From positions 930,001 through 994,000 of the forward strand of contig KK106987.1 in the NCBI GenBank assembly GCA_000611775.1: DNA of 64,000 nucleotides. Direction: 5' to 3'. Position numbers and translations under genes: made by a program. Positions within the stretch are counted from its first letter, which is position 1. Each line of letters starts with the position of its first letter. This DNA is from Umbilicaria muhlenbergii (Eukaryota > Ascomycota > Lecanoromycetes > Umbilicariales > Umbilicariaceae). Shown piece by piece: positions 36,775 through 48,988 of the stretch. The notes under the pieces were generated by a model. That model made no database searches. It had not been told where the DNA came from and saw only the letters and a program-made list of their open reading frames with translations.

Positions 36775-37710
36775 ATGACTGAGAAGATTGAATATGCTGA
36801 ACTGCCAATCCCCAAGTCCGAAGTGCACCATCGAGGCTTGCCAGCAATCTCGGGCAAGCCAATCGAATCTGAAGTATTGGTTTCATTTGGGATTTCTCAC
36901 GTCTACAATCGTGCGAATGCAGGTTGGTCACCAGGCCAGTGTCGGAGCCCTATTGATACGTTGAGGAGGCTACCAGACATAGCACAGTGCATCAGCTTCA
37001 CGCCCGAATGGGATATGGAAGGCCTAAAATGCATGTTCAGCCATGGATTGGCATCTCCTCGCGACGTCAGCACTACTCGAGGTTGCTCTGTTCCTCGATA
37101 GGCGCTGTACGGGAAGCAATACGAAACTTGCGAATTTCAAGGTTATGCAGGTGCAGATCCAGAGTACAGGCCAATTGCTGCAACCAATAACAGTCCACAA
37201 AACAAAGCATGCCATTTCTTCCTCGAAGGTGGTCGTTCTGATACGCTCCATGCTCTCACCAAAGGTGGTCAGTTTGATGACTTCGTCGACGAGGCGAAAT
37301 TAACTTCAACCCAGAGAATCGTGCTGGGTCTAAGGATGCTGAGCTTGGAAGAAGGGATCACTTTGCATCCACAGGACATTAACACGGCAGACGCAATGGG
37401 CCTTAAAACCGTTAGCCTGGGCGCGAGGCGACGGACGGGCTATTATCAGCCATGGCGCACACCCCAAGCTCTGGCGGCGTGGAAAAACGCAGTCACTCAA
37501 TTCCACTCCACGGAATGCCACAGTTATCCTGCTTCTCAAAAGCCTTCTTGATTTCGGCGCAATAATCGATTCAAGTGGAGTGCATGGCAAACTGGGCTAA
37601 TTCATGCAGCACGGACTGATAACGCAAGTTTTGCTGTGTTGTTGCTCAAATACGGCGCTGGTATGAATGCCACCTCCACAACTGGAGCGATTCCATTGAC
37701 CCTGTAGTCA
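36775..37710 (+). pseudogene. decayed fungal ankyrin-repeat gene
   Basis: Successive frames on the plus strand read as parts of one ankyrin protein. 36775-37101 has DMEGLKCMFSHGLASPRDVS. A shift at about 37085 leads to ALYGKQYETCEF, GADPEYRPIAATNNSP and KACHFFLEGGRSDTLHALTK. The reading continues as QRIVLGLRMLSLEEGITLHP and QDINTADAMG, shifts again near 37400, and a last fragment reads HAARTDNASFAVLLLKYGAG near 37605-37665. The TPLH-type helices and GADP turns identify ankyrin repeats. At least three frameshifts and stops interrupt it and no start or stop pair is intact. It resembles the multicopy ankyrin proteins common in moulds and is not related in sequence to the GDE1-type gene beyond the repeat type. 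Confidence 0.6.
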
Positions 37711-37940
37711 CAACGTCCTCCGGTTGACCCTTGATAATAAGCTATCACAACATCAGTGCATAGTAAAACTCAGTATCTTTCAAGTCATGTATTTGAACAC
37801 TGCTAACTTGACTGAAAATAATTAATAATCAGCCAAGGCGAACTTATTTGCTCTAGCTATGTGACTGTACTGCAGCACCAACTCAAATCCTTCTTCTGTC
37901 ACCGACGAGAGCGCTCACACTTGCTCAGAGTCTGACCAGC

Positions 37941-39830
37941 TCATCCCAGCAAGTCATCCAATCCACCCCCCACCTTCTGCCCCCCACCTTGCACCGATCT
38001 CTGCCCCTGACCCACCAGCTGCGCCGACGGCGCCGTCGCGCCCCAGATACCCGCGCTCGCCTTCTCCTTTGCCATACTAGCCAGGTTCGGGCCCTGGCTG
38101 CCGGGCGTGCCGGTTTTCTTGATGCCAGCGCCAGCACTAGCAGTCGACCAGAGGGAGCCGAAAGCATCGCCGCCACTGGTCGAAGAAGACGAGGGTTTTG
38201 ATGTATTGGATGAGGCAGGTTTGCCGAAAGCAGTGCTGGATGTGAAGGGCGATTGAGAGGTGGTGGCCGCGGGGACTTGCGAGGAGGGGTTGGGGACGGG
38301 GACGGAGGTGAAGTAGTTTGGTTGGGCGGCTTGGTAGCCTGTTGGCCGTAGGGGCTGCTGCTGCTGGGTTTGGGGGGCAAGCTGTTGAGGTGCGTTGAAC
38401 GAGGTCGACGGAGGAAACGTCATAGTGTTGGTCATGGGGCTCGGAGAAATAGAGGGAAAGCCGCCCCCGACTAGATTGTTCAGGTTGGCACTCTGGGAGG
38501 CGGAGAGGGGTTTAGGAGCGGCGAACTGAGTGCTTGAAATTGAGGACGCTGGAGGCGGTATACCAGGTATTGAGGTGTTGGAGGGCGCCTGGGGTGTGGG
38601 GGTGGCCGATATGAAATCGTCAAAATCGTCATCTTCGGTGCCATTCGGTTGAACGTCGATAGCATTCGTGGCCGCCTTCATACCGTTCGGGATTGAAGGT
38701 TTTGGCGGTGTTTTGGGTGGCAGGTCGTCGTCGCCAAATGCATCCAACAGGTCTATTTCAGGTTCCTTTTTCTTCGGTGGCTCGGGCTTCTTGGCTTCTC
38801 GCCTTGAACTTGAGGGAGTTGATGTTGTTGTTGAAGATTCCGCTTTCCTCCGAGTCGGTGCAGCTGCTCCACCCTCATCGTATTCATCGTACTCCTCGAA
38901 CCGGTCCTTTCGTCCACTTGCTCCTGAGTCTTGAAAGCCGCTTGTGTTGCCTCCGAACCCGCCTCCATCGCCGTAAACGCCACCGCTATAGCCTCCATAG
39001 CCTGCACCGGCTTCTTCACTCCCAAATCCTCCATATCTGCTCCCACTCGACATGCCTCCGCTCATGGCTCCTCCCTCCACTCCTCCAAATTTGTTCCGGT
39101 TCGCTCTCGCCTTCTTCCGCTCCGCCCGGATCCGGTCAACGTCGCTCAAAAGCTCGGCCAGTTCCTTCGCCCTGTTTCTCACGTTGACACCCTGATCCTT
39201 GCCATTCTGGTCGATGAAATGGAATTGCCGTAGCGTCTTGAGTGTGGACAGGTGGGAGCGGGCGTCGTCGATTACGCGCTCGGAGCCATTCTTGATCAGA
39301 AATTCGAGTAGTTGCAGACCCTAAGATTGAATCAGTATATGCGTTCAAGAAGTTGCGTGAAGCTGTAGAGAAACCTTGTAGATTTGTCTCCACTCCTCTG
39401 CGGCCTTTTCGGTGAAGCGCTTATATATCATCGGCATGATTTCATTGAGTAGCTGACTGTGATTCTGATATCAATTTCGACCCATGCAGCAAAGGAGGAT
39501 GAAGCTTGTGATCACTGACTAACTGTATGTGCCATTGGCGATTTCCTGCATGAGCGTGGATGATGCCCCCCAGGGCTCGTTATTCGTAGCTTCCCGAACC
39601 TGGCAATCTGGGTGAGGACAATTGTCGAGTTTTGCAGTAAAGAAATTGTACCTTTGCCTCCATTTCTGTATAGTTCATGACGGCTGGACATAGCACCATA
39701 AGCTTCCATGTCTTGCTGCGCGTCCGAGTTGTCACCACAGGGGCTTACCATTCTGGACTTTTCGCACACCCGCTTTAAGGTCGTACAGTGTCAGATTACT
39801 GACCTGATCTTTGAGACTGTCGAAATTCAT
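37941..39830 (-). CDS. ENT3: epsin-like ENTH-domain clathrin adaptor (Ent3 type)
   Basis: Phosphoinositide-binding adaptor for clathrin-coated transport between trans-Golgi and endosomes. Exons are 39830-39749, 39683-39652, 39599-39520, 39456-39375 and 39320-37941 (introns 52-65 nt), giving 551 residues. The ENTH domain fills about 1-145: MNFDSLKDQVSNLTLYDLKA, NYTEMEAKVREATNNEPWGA, YSYQLLNEIMPMIYKRF and SERVIDDARSHLSTLKTLRQ. A Gly-rich stretch and a Gln/Ser/Pro-rich tail follow. Acidic-Phe motifs EIDLLDAFGDDD and EDDDFDDFISA suit binding to the gamma-ear of AP-1/GGA, and the protein ends GGGLDDLLG. The ENTH sequence and these motifs favour Ent3/epsinR over the endocytic Ent1/2; no UIM is seen. 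The third intron uses a GTCAGT donor. Confidence 0.9.
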
Positions 39831-40261
39831 TTTGATGTGAGTCCTATTCGCTTGCCAGTAGACAATCAAGAAGCGCGAATTGGTTTGTGAGGTATAGTTG
39901 CAGGTGGTGTGAAAGTGGTCAATACCTCAGCGACCTGACGTCGGCTCTTAGGTAAGCGATAGAGGTAGTCATCAGAAACATGATTGTAGGGCACCTGGTT
40001 TTGATAGTCAATAGCTACGGGTCATGACTCTAGGATATATGGAACATTCCCACATGTTCTCAACAAACTAATATTAGGCTATGGAGAAGTGGATAAATCC
40101 CTGATTCCTATTCACCTACGCCCCGGGTATCGTTACAGGTTCCGCATTCGTAAATCCAGCCCAGCAAAGTAACAGCACTTATGTTCTCAGTAAGTGTGAG
40201 AGGCTAGCCAGCCTTCGTCAGTGTATGTGAGATCCCACCTCTCCCAGTTCCCTTTTCCCCC
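39831..40261. promoter_or_regulatory. intergenic, ENT3 promoter / transcription-factor 3' side
   Basis: 431 bp between two genes on the same strand. No motif stands out. Confidence 0.4.
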
Positions 40262-42859
40262 TTACCACCAGGTACCCCCACCCACAATAGGCCCCTTGTT
40301 TGGCGCTCGAGGCGGTGCAGCGCCTGCCTGGAAATCGAGGTCCTGCACCATATCGTCCCAGTTCGTCCAGTTCATCATATCTTCGGGACTTCCGAAATCT
40401 TGGGCAAACGTAGGGTCCTCAGCCATCCATCGGTTGATATCCTCTGAAGTGAACTGCGCCTCGTCCAAAGGAAAATTTGGCTGCAAGCTGCTTGCCATTG
40501 GCATTGCACCCATACTCGACGTGTCTGAGAAAGCTGTTAATTGATCATACCGCACCGCGCTACTCAAATCCTGTGTTTCCGGTATTTGCTGAATTCCGAA
40601 GTTCTCCGCTGACAAAATTGGCCCGAGACTACCATCCAGCGGAAACATAGCCGCCCTTTGGAGCTCTCTCGTTCTTGCCGCTCGTGCTTTCGTCATCAAC
40701 TTCCTCATTGGCCGCCACAGCATGCCTTTCTTGTTATTAGCGATTCTTCCACCCCATGTTTCAAAAACGGCGTCGATCACTGCCCATGCCCTGTCGACCA
40801 GTGGACCTTTTGTGCGGACACACAGCTCAGAAAGAACGTAGACAACAGCATACCACTGCACATACGACCTGAAAAGCCAACCCCATTTGCTCGTACGGCT
40901 TGTAGTTTCCAGTTCATGAGAAACCTCAATAACCTCGATTGCAGTAAGAAATAGTTGCTCTTTCGTATCGTGTGGTAGACCTGCGCCTCTATCTGGTCGT
41001 TTGAGTGGATGGTGCAGGACTAACCACATCTTTCCCAAAATGAGCCGCGCCACCATGCCGGTTATCCAGTACAGAGGTACGGTGTCGTCGATGTGCTTCA
41101 AGTATTTCTCTTCGAGGTGGTGTCGAAGCCCTTCAATAAGCCGTTCCTTATCCTCGATAGGTGCTATCTGGCCAAGTGGACTGTAGTTGATACGGCGCAA
41201 AGTGCTGCTAACTTCGTACCGAATAAGACAGAACGTCTGTTCGGTGCCCCCAGATCGCTCTTCTGGAGCAACTTTCGCGTCAATGACAATGTCTGCGTCG
41301 TTGATGTTCAATGGAAGCTTAGTATCGAAAGCCTGGTCAACCAATGCAGGATCTGAACCCTGGTCTTCAGCCGCGCGGAAATCGAGAAGCAACACTTGCC
41401 ACCACAGCCGCCGGCGCATTTCGGTCTCAAATGGTGTCAATCTATATTGCTCACCATCTCGGTGAAGACCCAAAGACTGCGCAAGTCGTATCAGAAGCCC
41501 TGTCATGGCCCAGACGAAACGAGTATCGTCGTATCGCCGGACGGAGATTAGAAAGAGCGTGAGGGCTTGGAGGACTATGATATCTTGAGTATTCAGGAAC
41601 CCGCTACGAGCGAGCGCCTGCTCAGCTGCGAAGCGATACTTTTTGAGCGCTGCTTCCTTTTCTTCGAAGAGCAGTGTCTTGCACTGCTCGTTTGAGAGCG
41701 ATGTGACCACCGCGAGATAGATAGCAAATAGCAATGCCTCCGTTGACTTGTTAACATGATCAAGATTCTGGGAGGCTTGCTCAAACACTCTTTCCTTTGA
41801 GGGTACATGGAACATTTTGACCACGGGATCAACATTCTCCTTGAAGAGGCTCCAGAACGTAGAAATCCGGGCCGGTGCAGGATGAAGTGTTCGAAGAGTT
41901 CCCATGTTAGAATTGAAGCTGAAGATGAAACCCTGGTGGTCCGCCGAAGCTGATCGTTCCGATCCGGGGGATGGATAGTCGGCTTCTTCGTCCGAGGGAT
42001 CATCAAGGATGTCACGCATTTCCGCAACCTGTGCACAAACCGAGCGTTAGCCAAAATTCCGAGCATAATCGTGTAGAACTTAACAAAGCGTTTCTACTAT
42101 CTTCGCTTTCCCAGTCCCTAGCTTCTGGAGACCAAGAAGCGGAAAGAAATAGTCGTTTTTCAAAGAAAACAGACAAGAGACGATGCTGAGTTGATCAAAT
42201 GTAAAACATACCTGCTCACTCAAAGCAGTCCAGAACCCATTGCTGACATAACGACTACGGCTCGTCCCTTCATCAACTACCAATCTCCCGAGCTCAAGTT
42301 CCACCCCTGCATCTGGCAGGCTTGCTGTGCTTCGTGTCTTTGTGCTTGGATACTGGTCATCCTGCCGATTCACACTGCCTTTTCGCCCGTCGCCACTGAC
42401 CGAGTCCTTGCCCTCCTCAGTCTTCAGTGGAGCGTCGACAGGCAAATCTTCCCCATTTGCACCCTTTCCTAGGCTTTGGACCACCCCTTCCAATCTTCGT
42501 AGCCTCGCCAAGAGCTCGGTGTCTGGCGGCTTCTTACTGCGCCTTGGAGCTCTACCCGGAGGTGGAAATCTGCATTCGATGCCGGCTTTGGTACAGTTTG
42601 AGCATGGCTGTCTCTTATCACATCCTACTTTTCGTTTCCTACAAGTTGTGCATGATCGCGGATTCGTAGACGGTGTCCAGCTGGTCAAGGGTGCAGCCGG
42701 AGATGTGGTTTCAGTTTCGGGGGTTCCCATCTTGGAGGCAGCGATGGTGTAGAGTGGGAGTTGAGGTTCTTGCGGGAAAGCGGCTACTGCCGCAGGAGAT
42801 GGGTGAGGCGGCTGTGGAGGCCGATTCTTGTGCGAGTATGGGAGTGAGGCGGTATTCAT
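40262..42859 (-). CDS. Zn2Cys6 fungal-specific transcription factor
   Basis: Exons 42859-42212 and 42028-40262 with a 183-nt intron (GTATGT...CACAG), product 804 residues. The binuclear zinc cluster is complete: Cys70, 73, 80, 86, 89 and 96 (C-x2-C-x6-C-x5-C-x2-C-x6-C) with RKRK between, followed by a basic linker and a short coiled region (ELLARLRRLEGVVQSLG). Exon 2 holds the fungal_trans middle homology region at about 290-560, including LWWQVLLLDFRAAEDQG. The acidic, Asn/Trp-containing C-terminus (MMNWTNWDDMVQDLDF) may be an activation region. Target genes are unknown; it lies next to a LicD-family gene on the same strand but 1.2 kb away. An earlier Met is absent in frame before a stop, so 42859 is the natural start. 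Confidence 0.9.
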
Positions 42860-44067
42860 GGCGATATAGAACTCAACAGACTTGCGATCGAGCTGAAACC
42901 AAAGCAATGACGGGTTTGTCGAAGCCTTGGAATAGGCTGCAGCAGTCTGTGTTTGGATGGAATAAGTCAACAAGGAGCGGGGATCGCAGAGTTGATTGAA
43001 TAGCGCCTAGCTCTTTAGCACAGCTTTCTAGAGTCAGCTGCGCCGCAATGGCCACCAAAGAAAGGCATCTGAGGTCGTCTTTTGTTCCAAGTGGTACTTC
43101 GTTATCTTGTCTTTGTCCTTGTCTGGTGGCCAGAAGTCGGAGTTGAAGTTGAAGTTTGATGGGGCGATGTCATCCGTCGTCTTTATGATGGTTGTCGCAT
43201 AACAGAGATGGTAGACACATATACCTCAGCAGCCACCCTCAGATCGAGCTGTCGTAATGCCGCATCCGCATGACAAGCTTTCCGCCAAGCCCTTTCGACT
43301 AATGATATATGGCGCGGTTCGGTCCGGAAGGGCGAAACACAGTCATCCTCCAACTACCTACCTTATCTACTCAATGTATCACGGCTGAGGAGGCTGAGAA
43401 AATGCCTGACGACGAGTCCTCTTACTCACCCTCGATGGCAGAACCAATTATTTTGGCCACGCAGAGGCTGAACTCTCCGCTACCATCTTCAAATCCCTCG
43501 CGAAGCTTGGCAGCAGGGACACATATGAGTATCTACTCTCAGAGAGGAAATCCCAACAATAGACATCAAAGTTTGGGAGGACGCATGTTATGGACACACG
43601 GGCGAAGATTGGTCACAAACTATGTCTAAGCCGCGCAGATCTGGTCTGGGGAGTCTTGTCATGATGGGTACTATTTACAGAAGTTTGCTTGGCAGTTCTA
43701 TTTGCACACGTGTCGTCCATACACCGGCGGCTTCATGCCACGGATTGAAAACCATTCCTCAAAAGCCTGGGATGCGTTGTACCTTCCGACAATCCTATCG
43801 CTCAACGCCATGTAAATGCAAGTGGTGCTATCAAAGAGAATGCGACTGATCATGCTCGCTGTAGGTGCAAGAAAGAAACGCGGTCCATGCACTGATTCAA
43901 CGTCGTTTTCCGTTCATTCCGGGCCTTTGCGGTTTCGGTCGGCTGGTTTTCTTCGGGCGCCGTTGTTGTCTAACAGGCGGAAGCGTAGTCAGCATATGTT
44001 CCTATCGGACCATTACGAAGAGCATGAAGGTCGCCCCAGACAACAGAGATAAAGATCATGATGCTTC
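42860..44067. other. intergenic, no supported gene
   Basis: 1.2 kb upstream of the transcription factor. Some short stretches look coding-like (for example IVGRYNASQAFEEWFS on the minus strand near 43750-43800), but nothing joins into a gene. It holds the transcription-factor promoter and the LicD 3' flank. Confidence 0.4.
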
Positions 44068-45219
44068 TTACTTAATAGGCTCCCATTCCATGGTCTTCTC
44101 GTTAAAGTGGTGTCTGAACGATTAAGTCAGCAATAGCACTACCTTTAGTGGCAGGGTGGTCGCCAACCTCTCAAACGTGGTCCTCGTCAAGGACTCCTTT
44201 TGATATTCCTCTTCGAGGAGCCACGCATAGTCGTAAGGGATTTTAACAGGGGTCCCCTCGAACACACTTTCGCGTAAAGGAAAGATGTCTTTTTCCTAAT
44301 TCAAGATCATATCAGTCTGGTCGCTTAGCAGTCGCAGCCATGCCTGGGACGTACCAGATAATGGTGCTTGTCTTTACACATCAGGGCACCTTCAATGCCC
44401 AAGGCTCTCGCCGTCTCGTTGACTCTGATGGTTGTTATATCAATGAAAAGCCCTGTCTCTGTGTCGATCCACCTTGCATCGATCATATTGAGCCTATCTC
44501 TTGGATCTCCATTGACATACGCAGGGTTGACCTCCAGCATATAATCTCTGCCTTCAGGAATATTCGGCAAATGGTAATGATGCATCGTCATATTGTAATA
44601 GGTGGCGAGGAAGCGCATAGTGTTTTCTGTCACTTGGACGTCAATGTCGGAGTCCCATGGCAGGATCTTAACAATGTCAGCAGTTCCGGATAGCCTGGCG
44701 TACTTGGGCGGCATACCTTACGATTCCACCACCATCCCATCAGCGTCCCATGCATTATCCATGTTTCAGCCCCGATGTCTGCCATGGTGGAAAGATACGT
44801 TTGCATGAGGGCGGTGAGGTGTGTGCTTCGCTCATGGTATGATAGTTCTCGGTCGGCGAACCTGGTCCTACAAATCAGCTTCATGCCAATATCTTGACGG
44901 GGATTGCTGACCGGCCGTCATAGTGCGGGTGAAAACTTCAGCGATTTGGATCAGTGATTTACAAGCTAGTCGGAGGGCTCCCTGGACTTACACCGACTCA
45001 TCTATGTGCCATGTTAGCGACGACGGTTTCTACGAACAACAGTAGGAGAGACTCACGAAAATATTTATTTTTTGGATCTCCACCTTTTCCACTATGGTCT
45101 TGTTTTAACCTCGTTCGCACACTTAGGAAGTCCGCGTCTGCTTTCACCAGCGTTCTACCGCTAAATGAGCCAACGAGCAAAATGGCGAAGGAAAGCCAGT
45201 AAGATATCTGGACAAGCAT
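44068..45219 (-). CDS. LicD-family (FKTN/FKRP-like) secretory-pathway transferase
   Basis: Seven short exons: 45219-45057, 45001-44992, 44935-44912, 44861-44717, 44666-44355, 44295-44168 and 44113-44068, introns 50-59 nt, product 275 residues. An N-terminal signal or anchor (ISYWLSFAILLVGSF) precedes KYFHESVFHPHYDGRFADRE, a stretch built from four exons. The LicD domain follows: ETWIMHGTLMGWWWNRK, then ILPWDSDIDVQV with the DxDxD nucleotidyltransferase acids near 119-123, EVNPAYVNGD, ARWIDTETGLFIDITTI and CKDKHHYL, ending HHFNEKTMEWEPIK. LicD relatives transfer phosphocholine or ribitol-phosphate to glycans; in fungi related proteins are linked to mannosyl-phosphate transfer. The exact donor here is unknown. 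Two exons are extremely small (10 and 24 nt). Confidence 0.88.
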
Positions 45220-48104
45220 TGGGTATCGTCGCTATCGTGGCATCAATGACATATTAGGTGCGCGCCAAGCTACGCATGCGATAAGAAAGCAATGCGCAGA
45301 TCAAGGGTAATCCGCAATATCTAATTTTTGAATGCTTGCCGGTGGGTTTGGGTCTTGATAGATGCCAAGACTGTCGCGTGCGCAGAAGCTTTGGTGGTAA
45401 AAGAAGTTCCTGCGGAGGTGCGGGTAGAGGTCTCCGCCTGTGAAATCAGATGACGGCGGGGGCCCCGGTCGAACACCAGATGGCTGGTAGTGTAGGGACG
45501 TGAGGACGAAAGGTGAGAGACTGTCTGTCTGTCTTGATCCTGGCCAATAATACAGACACAGTTGGAAGCAACGGTGACTCCTGGAAAAGGAAGAGATAAT
45601 CGCAAGGGGAATGGGTGTGGAAGGTTGAGGCAAGCTCCGTACTATTAATTGAGTCAAATTGACTGGCGATAATAAGGTAGACCTATCCATCTGGGAGATA
45701 ACGCGCGGCTGGGCTGCTTTTCGTCAGCCTGTGGGGGCCGTCGGAGGGGATGCCACTTTGGTGCGTAAACCAGTCAAAGCATCTGACTTGTTACGGCGTA
45801 CCATACTCCCATACCTTACGGAATACGACTGTGCATGTCTCGTAGCTGATCGCGTGCTCTCAGCTCTCATCCAGGGCACCGTCCAATCTGCCTGCCAAAC
45901 TCAAAGGACGAAGGATTGGGGCAGTCCGTGTAAGGGGACGGACCGGGCAGCCAGTCAGTCAGTCGCTGCTGTGTCCGATCCCCACCCATTGGGCACCGGG
46001 GGGCCGCCTGGTGAGGATAGGAGTGACACCGAGCCATGCAGGTGTCCAGGGTGCCGCGTAAGCCAAGTCCAGACAAGCATTCAAACACACGCTATACCTC
46101 GATCTACGCCGTTTAAGCTCACGTTTTTGCCGGTTTGCCGAGATTGCCAAGATTACAAGGCACATGCAAGGCCAGCACGTATCGTGGCCTCGCACCATCA
46201 AGATCAGTCGCAGTTCAACAGCGACATATACTACCTACTAGTAGAATTCACTAAGCTTTTCCATCTGCAGTCTCAATGTGCTTAATACTAAGGTGTCTTT
46301 TGTTGTTGACTTGCTGCCGAGGATCTCTCAGTTTGAGACTGTCACTCATTTTGATGCTACGCCTGCCTCGCCGCCTGTGGAGTTCCCCTTGCCATATGCC
46401 ACCTGCCATCTGCTACCCTTACCAATCCCTATTCACATTTTGTTTTCATTATTTATTAAAAATGTTTACCTAGCATTACCCAACAAGAATCATGGGGTAA
46501 GTGGCGCATGGCTTGCAAAGAGCTCGGCACAAAACTTGCGTTAACTGCCAGATCATACTTCAGCGTTCTTATCGGGTTCGGGCCCTAGACTGTCAAACTG
46601 TAAGGATAGTTTAGGGAATCTACAACTCTATGCAGACCGTACACAGCACGGGATTTATGAAGCCTGCTAGATCGGTTTGCGAAATCGCCCTTAGTGGGTC
46701 ACCTGGAAAGCTCCATCGAGTATGCAATAAAGGTATCGCTCCAGGGTGCCGCAGCAATTGAGTTGCCGCATTCTTTGCCTCACAAGGATAGACTAGTGTT
46801 TGATGGTGGAAATTCCAATTGCATTGGATACAGAGTGAACAAACGCCTCCTCAGCCTGTCTGGTGAAGCTTGATAAAGCTTACATGACGCAAGCGTAAAG
46901 GGGCTCGTTCGCATCTCGAATCCTCCACCACAGCAACGCTTTCTCAGCCTCAGCCCCTATTATTAGTGCTGCTACAGTGCCGTAAGATGCAACAAAAAAT
47001 TAGTGATTCCTGCTTGCTTACTCTGCGCAAGCAATATGGGGACAACCTTGCTAAAAGTTTCTTCCTATTACGTAGTATCCTCTTCCTATGAACATTTAGT
47101 ATACTTTGCCTGAGGCCATATTACCCTCTGCCCATCCATCTATTAAAGACCGTGCACTATCCCATGGAGGTTAAGAGACCTCAAGTAAAGAAAGCAGGCT
47201 GTTAGGCGAGGGAATCTTGAAGGGTCGGAATGTTTTGTAGTATTGTTACCATGTGTGCCATGTTCGAAGAATAATGGTTTGCGCAGCACGATCTGTCAAT
47301 TGAGCATGTTGATTCTTGTCTCTAGCCTACATATAGAATTGATTTCCCACAGGGAGCCGAAGAATCACCACGGGGCCGTGCGGGTTTCTACTGTCTAACT
47401 ACCCCTATTGCAGCAGCTCTATCTATCCCAGTTTGAAATGTCCTTCTGAACATCATATCCCACTCAAGAATATGACTCTTCACCAACTTCGACTAAGCCA
47501 GCTTTGGAAGCGTCTCAGGAAGCTTCAGGTCGAGGTAAGATTGTATATCTGGGAGGACTGCATCTCCTGTACATGGTATTTGGAGACCGTCCAAAGATCA
47601 ACGCATCAATGGCATGTTCTCGTTGTGTTGCCCCTGGGCATTTGAGTAGTTCAGACTCTCCTCAGGGTGGGCTCGGTGGGGATTGCCTGTCTGCAAACAG
47701 TGCAAACAGGAACCCCTGCGCGAAAATCTCTACAGACTCCTTTTTTCGCCGAAATCACTCGAGTTAAGCTCCCCATCTTTCCAGAGAAGTATCCACTATA
47801 CTTTCATCAGTACCGTCATCCGTGTCATCCATATCCTTTCACCCTCATTGAGATCATTTACGGGCCTCTTTATCCCTTGTATTTGTACGACTGCGTCTTG
47901 CAAAGCAGGCAGACGGAAAGGTCCAGCTGCACTTTGCATTCCTGCCTTGATTGCAGAGGCTCTCGTAAGCCAGGCATTATTGCCCCACCCTGATTTTCTC
48001 CTTTTCGCTTTCGACTTGCTTCTAGAGCCTGATTCGCGCGTGTCTGACGCAGGAGACGCATTAAGCAGCACAAAACTTCCGCCTACGCATAAAATTTGCA
48101 CAAA
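45220..48104. other. intergenic, no supported gene
   Basis: 2.9 kb between divergent genes (LicD minus, cyclophilin plus). Open frames at 45301-45690 (minus) and 45659-46285 (plus) overlap each other and show no family, start context or exon logic. A short AGTC run lies near 45951-45963. The final 300 bp before 48105 are pyrimidine-rich, fitting the cyclophilin promoter and leader. Confidence 0.4.
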
Positions 48105-48988
48105 ATGCCCCTCATTTCTCTTTACCCCACCATCTCACCTCTTCTCACTCGAACTTCCTTCCAACAACTACCACGACTCCTTTCATCATCCACCAGATCA
48201 TTCCATTCGACACCAGCAATCATGGCTATCGGCACCTACTTCGATGTGTCCTGGGAAGGCCCAGTCCTCGATAATAACAATCAGCCCACCCAGGATGTTA
48301 AGGGTAAGTGCTCTCGCGAGTCCTTTGCCCCTCATCTTCCAAATTTTCCATTACCCGGCTTTAGGCATCGACCCGTCCAACACAAATCGACATACTGACA
48401 TAGCGTTTTAGACCAAACTGGCCGCATCAACTTCAAGCTCTACGACGATGTCGTCCCCAAGACGGTCGACAACTTTCGTGCCCTTTGTACCGGAGAGAAG
48501 GGTTTCGGCTATGCTGGCTCGAAGTTCCACCGTGTGATTCCCCAATTTATGCTCCAAGGGGGTGACTTCACTCGTGGCAACGTAAGTCTCTTCGACTCGT
48601 ACCCAATGACTTCCTGCACGATTTTTGACCCATGAAACCAGGGTACTGGTGGAAAGTCAATCTGGGGCGATAAATTTCCAGATGAGAACTTCAAGATCAA
48701 GCACACCAAGCCAGGTCTACTCTCAATGGCCAATGCTGGACCAAACACGTATGTCCTCTCCTTCTGCTACCTCAAACATACTTGCTGACCTTGTCATTCA
48801 GCAATGGTTCCCAATTCTTCATCACTACGGTCGAGACTGCATGGCTGGATGGCAAGCACGTCGTTTTTGGAGAGGTTGCCGACCAGGAGTCCATGAGGGT
48901 TGTCAGGGCCATCGAGGCTTGCGGTAGCAACACTGGCAAAATCAAGTACAACAAGCCGCCCACCATCACTGCCGCGGGCACGTTGTAA
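48105..48988 (+). CDS. cyclophilin (peptidyl-prolyl cis-trans isomerase), dual mitochondrial/cytosolic
   Basis: Cyclophilin A/D-type proline isomerase and cyclosporin A target. Exons are 48105-48303, 48412-48581, 48642-48748 and 48802-48988, giving 220 residues. The core shows [20 protein letters not shown], the catalytic and drug-binding region [32 protein letters not shown] and the cyclosporin-binding Trp in [12 protein letters not shown]. The first 39 residues ([14 protein letters not shown]..., Arg/Ser/Leu-rich, ending RSFHSTPAI) look like a mitochondrial presequence. A second in-frame ATG at 48222 ([13 protein letters not shown]) would give a 181-residue cytosolic form. Neurospora is known to make both forms from one gene, so I infer the same here. 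Confidence 0.94.

Noticed and set aside
43698-43892. Minus-strand stretch reading like coding sequence (IVGRYNASQAFEEWFS)
   Set aside because: Only about 40 residues look plausible, with no flanking exons or known family.
45301-46285. Open frames of 129 (minus) and 208 codons (plus) in the LicD-cyclophilin gap
   Set aside because: They overlap on opposite strands, show no family features and cannot be joined to exons.
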